From the NCBI GenBank assembly GCA_964646435.1, contig CAZYEJ010000050.1, positions 1 to 15,308 on the forward strand: a DNA stretch of 15,308 bases, written 5' to 3'. Shown here piece by piece: positions 6,481 through 13,301 of the stretch. Below the pieces are notes generated by a model, which worked only from the letters and a program-made list of their open reading frames with translations, was not told the DNA's origin and made no database searches. Position numbers and translations under genes: made by a program. This DNA is from UBA3076 sp964646435. GTDB taxonomy: Bacteria; Desulfobacterota; Dissulfuribacteria; Dissulfuribacterales; UBA3076. The number at the start of each line of letters is the position of its first letter. Position 1 is the first letter of the stretch.

Positions 6481-6844
6481 GGCAAGAACCGAACTAATCG
6501 ACATTACTGGACAGATACAGCAAACTATAGCTTCGGCAGGTATGAGTGATGGTCTTGCCTTTATCTATGTGCCCCATACCACAGCAGGTCTGATCATTAA
6601 TGAAGGTGCAGATCCGGCAGTCCGACGGGACATAATCTCTGTACTGAATGAGATAGTTCCATGGGAATATGACTATCATCATTTGGAAGGAAACTCGCCT
6701 GCCCACATTAAGTCATCACTGGTGGGATCAGGAATACAGGTAATTTTCGAAGACAGGCAGTTGTGTCTCGGAACATGGCAGAAGATATTCTTTTGTGAAT
6801 TCGATGGCCCAAGGAACAGGAAGGCCTGGATAAAATTTCTGTAA
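6455..6844 (+). CDS. YjbQ/UPF0047 family protein
   Basis: This is a 129-residue protein, close to the usual length of the family (about 130-140). The conserved signature is present in full: PHTTAGLIINEGADP (40-54), HHLEGNSPAHIKSSLVGS (75-92) and GTWQKIFFCEFDGPR (106-120). The conserved His and Glu residues form a metal-site pocket. Family members have been annotated as secondary thiamine-phosphate synthase because E. coli YjbQ can supply weak ThiE-like activity, but the physiological role is unsettled. The start overlaps the end of the M48 gene, and GGGAGG lies about eight bases before the ATG inside that gene, so the two are translationally coupled. The next gene follows after 18 bases. Confidence 0.93.
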   Translation: MESISIKSKARTELIDITGQIQQTIASAGMSDGLAFIYVPHTTAGLIINEGADPAVRRDIISVLNEIVPWEYDYHHLEGNSPAHIKSSLVGSGIQVIFEDRQLCLGTWQKIFFCEFDGPRNRKAWIKFL

Positions 6845-6862
6845 AGGGAGGAAACAGATCCT

Positions 6863-7885
6863 ATGAGCACATGGCACATAGCAGTGAATGGTCAGACCCA
6901 GGGACCATATTCGGCCGAAGAGATAAACGCACATCTTGCTTCAGGGCGTATTGGCACGGATACATTGGTCTGGAAGGAAGGAATGGCGGACTGGACGTCT
7001 ATTTCCCAAATACCGGAGCTGAATATGGATACTCAACGACCCGACATAGGACCTCCGCTACCCACTCCCGGCATGGCCCATGGTATGACGGCCCATGAAA
7101 TAGACTATCAAATCTTCGGGCAGGAAATGCAGTTCGTGGAAATTGAGCTGGATCCCGGTGAAAGCGCCGTGGCTGAGGCCGGGGCAATGATGTATATGAC
7201 GGATGGAATAGTCATGGAGACAATCTTCGGCGACGGCAGCACATCCTCGCAGACCGGAGGTTTTTTTGACAAATTGATAGGGGCTGGGAAACGGCTGATC
7301 ACAGGTGAGAGTCTTTTTTGCACGGTCTTTACCCAGCAAGGCCACGGAAAGGCAAGAGTTGCCTTTGGAGCACCATACCCGGGAAAGATCATTCCCCTGG
7401 ACTTAAAGGACTATGACAACCAGATAGTCTGTCAGAAAGATGCTTTTCTTTGCGCTGCAAAGGGCGTGTCAATCGGCTTGGCATTTCAAAAGAAAATCGG
7501 GGCTGCCCTCTTTGGCGGAGAGGGATTCATTATGCAGAAGCTAGAGGGTGATGGCCTTTCCTTTGTCCATGCAGGGGGAACCATTGTGAAAAAACAGCTT
7601 GGCCCTGGAGAGACCCTGAGAGTTGATACGGGCTGCATGGTAGCCCTTACTCGCACTGTATCCTATGACATAGAGTATATTGGAAATGTTAAATCAGCCA
7701 TTTTCGGCGGCGAAGGCTTCTTTTTCGCCAACCTTACCGGACCGGGTCATGTGTGGCTGCAATCCTTACCCTTTTCCCGACTTGCCGGCAAAATCCACGA
7801 ATCTGCACCACAAAACACCGGTGGGTCCAGCACCAGGGGGGAAGGATCAGTGCTCGGAGGCCTTGGAGATCTGTTTCAGAAATAA
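6863..7885 (+). CDS. GYF_2 domain plus TIGR00266 (AIM24-like) protein
   Basis: This 340-residue protein has two domains. Residues 4-52 are a GYF_2 domain (WHIAVNGQTQGPYSAEEINAHL, then VWKEGMADW), a small fold that binds proline-rich or membrane-associated partners. After a proline-rich linker (60-72), residues 79-310 are a TIGR00266/AIM24-type beta-rich domain. Its markers are FVEIELDPGESAVAEAGAMM (91-110), GGEGF twice (218-222 and 282-286), and LGPGETLRVDTG (246-257). The tail is rich in Gly and Ser. The biochemical function of the family is not established; the fold resembles TRAP-like jelly-roll domains, and mitochondrial AIM24 affects inner-membrane organisation. GGGAGG in AAAGGGAGGAAAC precedes the ATG by about 12 bases. 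It follows yjbQ closely and belongs to the same transcription unit. Confidence 0.92.
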   Translation: MSTWHIAVNGQTQGPYSAEEINAHLASGRIGTDTLVWKEGMADWTSISQIPELNMDTQRPDIGPPLPTPGMAHGMTAHEIDYQIFGQEMQFVEIELDPGESAVAEAGAMMYMTDGIVMETIFGDGSTSSQTGGFFDKLIGAGKRLITGESLFCTVFTQQGHGKARVAFGAPYPGKIIPLDLKDYDNQIVCQKDAFLCAAKGVSIGLAFQKKIGAALFGGEGFIMQKLEGDGLSFVHAGGTIVKKQLGPGETLRVDTGCMVALTRTVSYDIEYIGNVKSAIFGGEGFFFANLTGPGHVWLQSLPFSRLAGKIHESAPQNTGGSSTRGEGSVLGGLGDLFQK

Positions 7886-7976
7886 TCAATACTGTTGTGT
7901 TCCTGCCGAATACGTGATAAAAATCGACCACAAATTTTGGTGAACCCTGAACCTCTACACACGTGGGCGGTTACTT

Positions 7977-9323
7977 GTGAGCAATAATTTTTTTCGTAAC
8001 ACCATCCTTTTTTCTGTATTTTTATGTATCCTGTTAGTCGGTTACCAGATAAGCGATTATAAATTCCGGGGAACCTCGCCCGATCAAGATACATTCACAT
8101 CAAACCAGGCTGATTCGGTCGGAAACAAAGATACTGAGACCTTTGCCGGCTACACAGCGGAAATAAAACCGGCTGTAATAGTCAAAGGCACTATCAGGTC
8201 CGGCGAGACCTTTTCCCACGCACTGGAAAGAAACAAGGTGGATAGTGCCCTGGAATCTCAGGTCATTGAAGGATTTTCACAGGTTGTTGATTTCAGAAAA
8301 TGCAGGCCGGGGGATTCTTTCTGTGTTTCACTGGACGATTGCGGAGGACTCATTCGATGTACTTATGAAAGGAGTTCGCTTGAAATCTATGCATTAGAGC
8401 CCAATGAGGACAGCAAAAGTAAGTTTCGTGCCTTCAGAGACTCGGTTTTGCTGGAATGCCGTTTGACAAAACTATCTGGGATAATAGACAGTTCCCTGTT
8501 TTCCGCCTTCTCAAAGATAGGGGCCAACAGTAGGCTCACCATGGCTTTCACAGATATATTTACATCCAGGTTGGATTTTAATACTGAAACCAGGCTCGGC
8601 GACCGGTTTGACGTAATCGTTGAGGAATATTTCAAGGACGATCGTTTTGTGGGTTATGGCAAAATAGTAGCAGCACAGTATAAAAATCATTACAAAGGCT
8701 TTGACGCCTATTATTACAGGCCCAAAGGCCAAACCAATGGGAAATACTACGATTCCACCGGCCAGGAGGTCGGGACTTCTTTTTTAAGATCTCCTCTTTC
8801 TGTCTACAGAGTGACATCCAAATTTACCAAGAGACGTCTGCACCCGATCCTCAAGGTCTATCGTCCTCACCTTGGCGTGGATCTTGCGGCCCCCATAGGT
8901 ACACGCATAATGGCTGCGGCAGATGGCAGGGTCAGCTTTGCGGGCTGGCAAAAAGGCTTTGGCAGGACAGTTATCTTAAAACACCCTGGAGGTTACAAGA
9001 CTTATTACGGGCACCTTTCCAGGTTTGCCAAAGGGATAAAAAAAGGAATCCGGGTCGAGCAGAAACAAATAATAGGTTATGTAGGCTCAAGCGGTCTGTC
9101 TACCGGACCGCATCTTGACTACCGAATCAAAGAAAACGGCGTATTCAAAAATCCTTTCAACATGAAATTCAAGCCCAAATCCAGACTCTCGGGCAAGGCA
9201 CTGGATGACTACATTGAAAAACAAGGCGAATGGGGACAACTTCTTGAAAATAATTCAGCCCCCAAAACCCTGCAGATTGAAACACGAAAAATTAGGGAAC
9301 GTCCGGATGGCTGGCTGGGTTAG
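7977..9323 (+). CDS. Membrane-anchored M23 family peptidase (MepM-like)
   Basis: This is a 448-residue protein beginning at GTG, 91 bases after the previous gene; GGGCGG lies about eight bases upstream. Residues 8-25 are a single hydrophobic segment that would anchor or export it to the periplasm. Residues 65-215 resemble the OapA/LysM-type N-terminal part of MepM-like murein endopeptidases (VKGTIRSGETFSHALERN, GDRFDVIVEEYF). The M23 lysostaphin-like domain (about 275-395) has RRLHPILKVYRPHLGVD with His298 and Asp302, YYGHLSRF with His346, and TGPHLDYR with His379. The last motif is normally HxH; here Asp381 replaces the third zinc-binding His. The protein either uses Asp as a ligand, as some M23 relatives seem to, or is an inactive regulator of another hydrolase. 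The 3' end overlaps the start of the lytic transglycosylase by 17 bases. Confidence 0.88.
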   Translation: MSNNFFRNTILFSVFLCILLVGYQISDYKFRGTSPDQDTFTSNQADSVGNKDTETFAGYTAEIKPAVIVKGTIRSGETFSHALERNKVDSALESQVIEGFSQVVDFRKCRPGDSFCVSLDDCGGLIRCTYERSSLEIYALEPNEDSKSKFRAFRDSVLLECRLTKLSGIIDSSLFSAFSKIGANSRLTMAFTDIFTSRLDFNTETRLGDRFDVIVEEYFKDDRFVGYGKIVAAQYKNHYKGFDAYYYRPKGQTNGKYYDSTGQEVGTSFLRSPLSVYRVTSKFTKRRLHPILKVYRPHLGVDLAAPIGTRIMAAADGRVSFAGWQKGFGRTVILKHPGGYKTYYGHLSRFAKGIKKGIRVEQKQIIGYVGSSGLSTGPHLDYRIKENGVFKNPFNMKFKPKSRLSGKALDDYIEKQGEWGQLLENNSAPKTLQIETRKIRERPDGWLG

Positions 9324-10194
9324 ATCTCCCCTATCTCTCCTTATTATCTTCGTCCTTTCCTTTCTTATATATCCTGTTTCGTGTCCTGCATCCAAGGCTG
9401 TAAATGCCTCTGTCTGGGAACCTCTTATAGAACATTTAATAAAGGATGGAGAGGACGAGGCGACAATTCGCAGCATATTTGCCAGACCCGAAGTCCAATT
9501 TAATCCCAGGGTCATGCCACGCAAACTTTCTCACAAAGAAAGCAAACTTGATTATAGTAAGTTCCTCAGACCTGAACGTCTCTCAAGGGCCGGTACTTTT
9601 TTAGATACGCATAAAGAATTACTAATCCGGATAGAAGGTGAATACGGTGTACCCAAGGAAATAAAAGTTGCAATCCTCCTTGTAGAGACAGACCTTGGCC
9701 GTTACCTGGGTCCTGATCGCGCTTTTAATATATTGGCAAGCATGGCGGCAGCAACTGATATAAATTGTATAAAATCCTGGCTTTCCCCTGAATTGCTTGA
9801 ATCTACCGAAAGAAGACGCGTGGAAAAGAAACTCAAAGATAAGTCCCAGTGGGCCTATGAGGAACTCAGGGCACTTCTTGTCTATTCTGAACAAAACAAA
9901 ATAGATCCCCTGGAAATCAAGGGCTCGATCTTTGGGGCCATAGGCCTGTGCCAGTTTATGCCTTCAAATGCCCTTCGTTTTGGAATTGACCAAGACCACG
10001 ACGGTAAGGTAGATCTGTTCTCAGAACCCGATGCCCTTGCCAGTATGGCAAATTACATAAAAAACTACGGATGGAAAGACAATCTCAGCCGCAAGGAGCA
10101 GGAGGCAGTCATCCTCAGATATAACTACAGCCGCCCATACGCAAGGGCTGTACTTGATGTGGCGGAAAGGCTATCAGGCAATGAAAACGAATGA
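9307..10194 (+). CDS. MltB-like lytic murein transglycosylase (SLT_2 family)
   Basis: Read from the ATG at 9307 (295 residues), the protein opens with a signal peptide: MAGWVR, a hydrophobic run, then YPVSCPASKA. An in-frame start at 9205 would put 34 charged residues before it, and AGGGA precedes 9307 by about eight bases, so 9307 is preferred. The SC within the signal is not a clean lipobox, but a lipoprotein is possible. The transglycosylase domain has KVAILLVETDLGRYLG with catalytic Glu127, FGAIGLCQFMPSNALRF (209-225), and an EF-hand-like loop DQDHDGKVD (228-236), as in E. coli MltB/Slt35. MltB enzymes cleave the MurNAc-GlcNAc bond to a 1,6-anhydro product. It overlaps the M23 gene and is surely co-transcribed; both act on murein in the periplasm. 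Confidence 0.92.
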   Translation: MAGWVRSPLSLLIIFVLSFLIYPVSCPASKAVNASVWEPLIEHLIKDGEDEATIRSIFARPEVQFNPRVMPRKLSHKESKLDYSKFLRPERLSRAGTFLDTHKELLIRIEGEYGVPKEIKVAILLVETDLGRYLGPDRAFNILASMAAATDINCIKSWLSPELLESTERRRVEKKLKDKSQWAYEELRALLVYSEQNKIDPLEIKGSIFGAIGLCQFMPSNALRFGIDQDHDGKVDLFSEPDALASMANYIKNYGWKDNLSRKEQEAVILRYNYSRPYARAVLDVAERLSGNENE

Positions 10195-10198
10195 TGGC

Positions 10199-10819
10199 CT
10201 AAACAGCAGCCCGAAGCGCAGGGTCAAGGGCGTTCTCAGGCCGGAACTCCTGAAAATGATGTCTTGACCCGTGTGGAACCATCGCCTGGATTGCCTGCAA
10301 ATCGTCCTCAGATAACAGCGGCTTCACCACTGTTGTTCGAAACTTATGGTCAATACCACTCTGGGCAATTAGCGCGATGCTTTCTTCCAGTTGCTCTTTA
10401 GGTGCACACACACCTGTCAGGCGGTCATAAAGCTCAAACGGGGCCTTGATGTCCATGGCGATGAAATCCACAAGACCTTCTAAAAACAACTTGGCCAGAG
10501 CTTCCGGACGACTGCCGTTTGTATCTAATTTGATCTGGTAACCCATCGACCTGACACGATAAAAAAATAGAGAAAGATCAGACTGCAGCGTCGGTTCCCC
10601 GCCAGTGACGACCACACCATTTAGCTGCCCGCGCCGTTTTTCCAGAAACAAAAAGACCTCTTCCTCCGGAATCAGCGCACTGGTCGGTGGATCCATGGGA
10701 ATCAAGGAGCCGTTGTGGCAATATGGACAGCGAAAATTGCAGCCCTGCGTGAAAACCATCGCTGCCACATGGCCAGGGAAATCGCTGAGGCTGAACGAGT
10801 TTAGGCCGCCGATTCGCAT
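10199..10819 (-). CDS. nrdG: Anaerobic ribonucleotide reductase activating protein NrdG
   Basis: This is a 206-residue radical-SAM enzyme that installs the glycyl radical on NrdD. The cluster motif C-x3-C-x2-C is Cys27, Cys31 and Cys34 (TQGCNFRCPYCHNG), and the SAM-binding TGGEPT is at 72-77; IKLDTNGSRP (95-104) is the next conserved strand. FIAMDIKAPF (118-127) is also typical. It uses a [4Fe-4S] cluster to split S-adenosylmethionine and abstract hydrogen from a glycine of the partner. It overlaps the end of nrdD by 19 bases, a usual nrdD-nrdG arrangement, so translation is coupled. It ends four bases from the stop of the convergent transglycosylase gene, and no terminator hairpin is visible between them. 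The length is slightly larger than E. coli NrdG (154 aa) and matches the ~200-aa type. Confidence 0.94.
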   Translation of the reverse strand: MRIGGLNSFSLSDFPGHVAAMVFTQGCNFRCPYCHNGSLIPMDPPTSALIPEEEVFLFLEKRRGQLNGVVVTGGEPTLQSDLSLFFYRVRSMGYQIKLDTNGSRPEALAKLFLEGLVDFIAMDIKAPFELYDRLTGVCAPKEQLEESIALIAQSGIDHKFRTTVVKPLLSEDDLQAIQAMVPHGSRHHFQEFRPENALDPALRAAV

Positions 10820-12963
10820 AATTGTTCATCTATTTTATAATAATTACGCAAGGCAAATTCTGCCTGCTTTCCCTCGTTCCACTGCTTGACAGGCCGAAGG
10901 TACCCGACGACACGGGAATAGACTTCCGTTTCCTCACCACACTCCGGGCAGCAATGTTGCTTACCCCGAAGGTAGCCGTGGGTGGGGCAGACTGAAAATG
11001 TCGGCGTAAGAGTGAAATAAGGCAGGCGGTAATTTTCGCAGACCTTGCGAACAAATGCCTTTACTGCCTGCGGGTCAGATGCGGCTTCTCCGAGGAAGAC
11101 GTGAAGGACCGTTCCGCCGGTGTATTTTGCCTGCAGCTCGTCCTGCAGATCGAGCATCTGGAAAATGTCCTCAGTATAGTTGACTGGCAGTTGTGTTGAG
11201 TTGGTGTAAAAAGGTTTCGAATCGGCTGTCTCATCATTGGCGCTATGGATATCAGGATAACGCTCTCTGTCCAGCTTTGCAAAACGATAGGCCGCACCTT
11301 CTGCAGGAGTCGCCTCAAGATTATAATAATAACCGGTTTCTTCCTGAAACTGACTGAGTTTTTCCCGCATGAAATCAAGCACCCTTAAGGCAAAGGCTAA
11401 ACCTTCTGTCGCGCCGATGTCGCAGCCGAGCATATTGAGGCAGGCCTCATTCATTCCTGTCAACCCGATGGTCGAAAAGTGGTTGTACCAGTATTGGCCT
11501 TGACGCTGCTTGACATTGCGCAGATAAAACTTCGTATAGGGATAGAGGCTCTTGTCTGTAAAATTTTCCAGCACCTTACGCTTGGTCTCAAGACTTGTCC
11601 GAGAAATCTCCATCAGCCGTTCAAGACGCTTGAAGAAATCGTCTTCGTCAGTGGCCAGATAGCCAAGGCGCGTCATATTAATTGTTACCACGCCGATAGA
11701 CCCGGTCAATGGATTGGCGCCGAACAACCCGCCGCCGCGCCTCTCAAGGGCACGCAGATCCAGCCGCAGGCGGCAGCACATGGACCGGGCATCATCAGGC
11801 GACATGTCTGAGTTTACGTAGTTTGCAAAATAGGGAATGCCGTATTTTGCTGTGACTTCCCATAGCCTCTCCAGGCCAGGTGCCTCCCAATCGAAATTTG
11901 AATCAATGTTATACGTGGGTATGGGGAAAGTGAAGACCCGATCTTTCGCATCGCCCTCTGACAACACTTCAAGGAATGCGCGGTTAAACATGATCATTTC
12001 GTGCTGAAAATTCGCATAGATCTCTTTTTGTGGTTCACCTCCGATGATGACATTTTCCTGGGCCAGCGTGCCCGGTGGCTGTATGTCTAACGTAACATTG
12101 GTAAAAGGAGTCTGGAAACCTACCCGCGTCGGCACATTTACGTTAAAAACAAATTCCTGCAGGGCCTGCTTGACCTCTTTGTATTTAAGGCCGTCAAAAC
12201 GGATGAAAGGTGCCAGAAGGGTATCGAAGTTTGAAAAGGCCTGTGCCCCGGCGGCCTCACCCTGCAATGTGTAAAAAAAATTAATGATCTGTCCGAGCGC
12301 AGTCCTGAAGTGTCGTGCAGGGCTGCTTTCCGCCTTGCCGGGTGCTCCCCTGAAACCGGATCGCAGCAGGTCCTGAAGGTCCCACCCCACACAGTATACT
12401 GACAACAGGCCCAGGTCGTGGATATGGAGCGCGGCGGATGTGTGCGCTTCGCGGACCTCCGGAGTATAAATCTTGTTGAGCCAGTAAGTCTTGCTGACTT
12501 CACTTGAGATATAGTTGTTAAGTCCCTGTAAAGAATAGGACATATTGCTATTTTCTCTGACCTTCCAGTCCAGACGTTCCAGATAACGTTCTACCAGGTC
12601 AAGATCAGCCTTCTTGACCATCTCCCGGATGCCCGCATGCCGATCTCGATATAGGATGTAGGCCTTTGCCGTCCTCTTAAACGGGGAGGCCAACAGCACC
12701 TCTTCCACCATGTCCTGAATTTCTTCAACCGTTGGCACAGTATCCTTAAACACCGTCTGAGCAAGGCTTATGACCCGGATTGTAAGCCGTCGGGCAGTAT
12801 CCTCTTCGAATTCACCAGTGGCTCTACCCGCCTTCAATATGGCAAAAGTAATCTTTGATGACTCAAACGGTACCAGGCGCTGGTCACGTTTTCGGATCCG
12901 GGTCAGACCGATATACTCTGTAATGCTTACTGCCTGCTGGGGAAGTTCAACAACAGTTGTCAT
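10801..12963 (-). CDS. nrdD: Anaerobic (class III) ribonucleoside-triphosphate reductase NrdD
   Basis: This is a 720-residue oxygen-sensitive enzyme that makes deoxyribonucleotides from NTPs. Residues 22-113 are an ATP-cone (RKRDQRLVPFESSKITFAI), the allosteric activity site. The catalytic barrel carries HDLGLLSVYCVGWDL (182-196) with Cys191 and the active-site SMCCRLRLDL (394-403). NTATIGLxGxNE-type conservation is seen at STIGLTGMNEACLNMLG (497-513). The C-terminus has VCPTHGYLRGKQHCCPECG (658-676), a zinc-binding knuckle with CPTH in place of a second CxxC. RVVGYL (684-689) follows, where Gly687 is the predicted glycyl-radical residue. An AGAGG ribosome binding site lies about nine bases before the ATG. 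It is co-transcribed with nrdG and appears NrdR-regulated from its upstream region. Presence of this enzyme indicates growth without oxygen. Confidence 0.96.
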   Translation of the reverse strand: MTTVVELPQQAVSITEYIGLTRIRKRDQRLVPFESSKITFAILKAGRATGEFEEDTARRLTIRVISLAQTVFKDTVPTVEEIQDMVEEVLLASPFKRTAKAYILYRDRHAGIREMVKKADLDLVERYLERLDWKVRENSNMSYSLQGLNNYISSEVSKTYWLNKIYTPEVREAHTSAALHIHDLGLLSVYCVGWDLQDLLRSGFRGAPGKAESSPARHFRTALGQIINFFYTLQGEAAGAQAFSNFDTLLAPFIRFDGLKYKEVKQALQEFVFNVNVPTRVGFQTPFTNVTLDIQPPGTLAQENVIIGGEPQKEIYANFQHEMIMFNRAFLEVLSEGDAKDRVFTFPIPTYNIDSNFDWEAPGLERLWEVTAKYGIPYFANYVNSDMSPDDARSMCCRLRLDLRALERRGGGLFGANPLTGSIGVVTINMTRLGYLATDEDDFFKRLERLMEISRTSLETKRKVLENFTDKSLYPYTKFYLRNVKQRQGQYWYNHFSTIGLTGMNEACLNMLGCDIGATEGLAFALRVLDFMREKLSQFQEETGYYYNLEATPAEGAAYRFAKLDRERYPDIHSANDETADSKPFYTNSTQLPVNYTEDIFQMLDLQDELQAKYTGGTVLHVFLGEAASDPQAVKAFVRKVCENYRLPYFTLTPTFSVCPTHGYLRGKQHCCPECGEETEVYSRVVGYLRPVKQWNEGKQAEFALRNYYKIDEQLCESAA

Positions 12964-13039
12964 AGTTTATATTTCCTCTCAAAGGGATTGATATTCTTAA
13001 CAAAGGGCTTTCTGGAACTCCGCATTTCGTACTACAGAA

Positions 13040-13055
13040 CTCCAACATGTTGAGG
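13040..13055 (-). promoter_or_regulatory. Putative NrdR box 2
   Basis: The 16-base palindrome-like site CTCCAACATGTTGAGG has a core CAACATGTTG (13043-13052) that fits the NrdR-box core CWATATATWG at eight of ten positions. Its centre is 31 bp from the centre of the first box, which is the usual three-turn spacing for paired NrdR sites. It lies in the predicted leader of nrdD, just downstream of the start of transcription. NrdR is a repressor that senses dNTP/ATP levels through its own ATP-cone. The function here is inference. Confidence 0.5.
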
Positions 13056-13070
13056 ATGCTCAAATATAAA

Positions 13071-13086
13071 TCGCAAGATATAGTGG
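13071..13086 (-). promoter_or_regulatory. Putative NrdR box 1
   Basis: On the minus strand the site reads CCACTATATCTTGCGA, with core CTATATCTTG matching the NrdR-box core at nine of ten positions. It overlaps the predicted -10 element (13075-13080), so binding would occlude RNA polymerase. Paired with box 2 at 31-bp centre spacing, it is the stronger of the two sites. No other transcription factor motif was seen near it. Confidence 0.55.
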
Positions 13087-13103
13087 TTTTATCGGACTGT
13101 CAA
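13075..13103 (-). promoter_or_regulatory. Predicted sigma70-type promoter of nrdDG
   Basis: On the minus strand TTGACA (13098-13103), an exact -35 consensus, is followed after 17 bp by TATCTT (13075-13080) as -10. Transcription would start near 13068 and give a leader of about 105 bases. The -10 lies inside NrdR box 1, so repression by competition is expected. The leader has no clear riboswitch. Confidence 0.62.
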
Positions 13104-13213
13104 GCATTTCTTGATATCCAGGAAGTATTATGAAAAAAGTGTTGCAAAATTGCCACCTGTGCGGTTAAAAAACCATGAATCAATATGTTCTGTAAATATT
13201 CGATAAACCCGTT

Positions 13214-13272
13214 GTAGGGGCGAACCTGTGTATTCGCCCGTTGTTTGGGCAGACACGCAGGTCTGCCCCTAC
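13214..13272. repeat. REP-like palindromic element with two hairpins
   Basis: The 59-base element begins GTAGGGGC and ends GCCCCTAC, exact terminal inverted repeats. Within it are two perfect hairpins: GGGCGAA (13218-13224) with TTCGCCC (13233-13239), loop eight, and GGGCAGAC (13247-13254) with GTCTGCCC (13261-13268), loop six. GC content is far above the A/T-rich surroundings. The pattern resembles the widespread intergenic GTAGGGGCG...GCCCCTAC repeats of many bacteria, in my recollection. It could cap transcripts from the transpeptidase side or be a non-autonomous element moved by a REP-associated transposase elsewhere. Confidence 0.72.
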
Positions 13273-13301
13273 TAATATCTAATCGCTCATTCTAGATATA
13301 A

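Larger units (their letters stand above)
12964..13301. other. 338-bp divergent intergenic region
   Basis: No coding sequence is visible between the nrdD start and the transpeptidase start. The left half (12964-13103) holds the nrdD ribosome binding site, the nrdDG promoter and the two NrdR-like boxes. The right half holds a REP-like palindrome at 13214-13272. Nothing was seen in 13104-13213 beyond A/T-rich spacer. A promoter for the transpeptidase was not identified with confidence. Confidence 0.7.

Noticed and set aside
7886..7976. Terminator or promoter in the 91-base gap before the M23 gene
   Set aside because: Only a four-bp stem (ACCA/TGGT around CAAATTT) was found and no run of T follows; no good -35/-10 pair was found either.
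9205..9306. Longer N-terminus for the lytic transglycosylase, starting at 9205
   Set aside because: The extra 34 residues are charged, overlap the M23 gene in another frame, and would place the signal peptide inside the protein; ATG 9307 has a ribosome binding site and a proper signal sequence.
10195..10198. Bidirectional terminator between the transglycosylase and nrdG
   Set aside because: Only four bases separate the stops, and no hairpin with a U-run is visible around them.
12138..12503. 121-codon open frame on the minus strand, and others within nrdD
   Set aside because: They are frame-shifted shadows of the strongly conserved nrdD coding sequence and have no recognisable domain.
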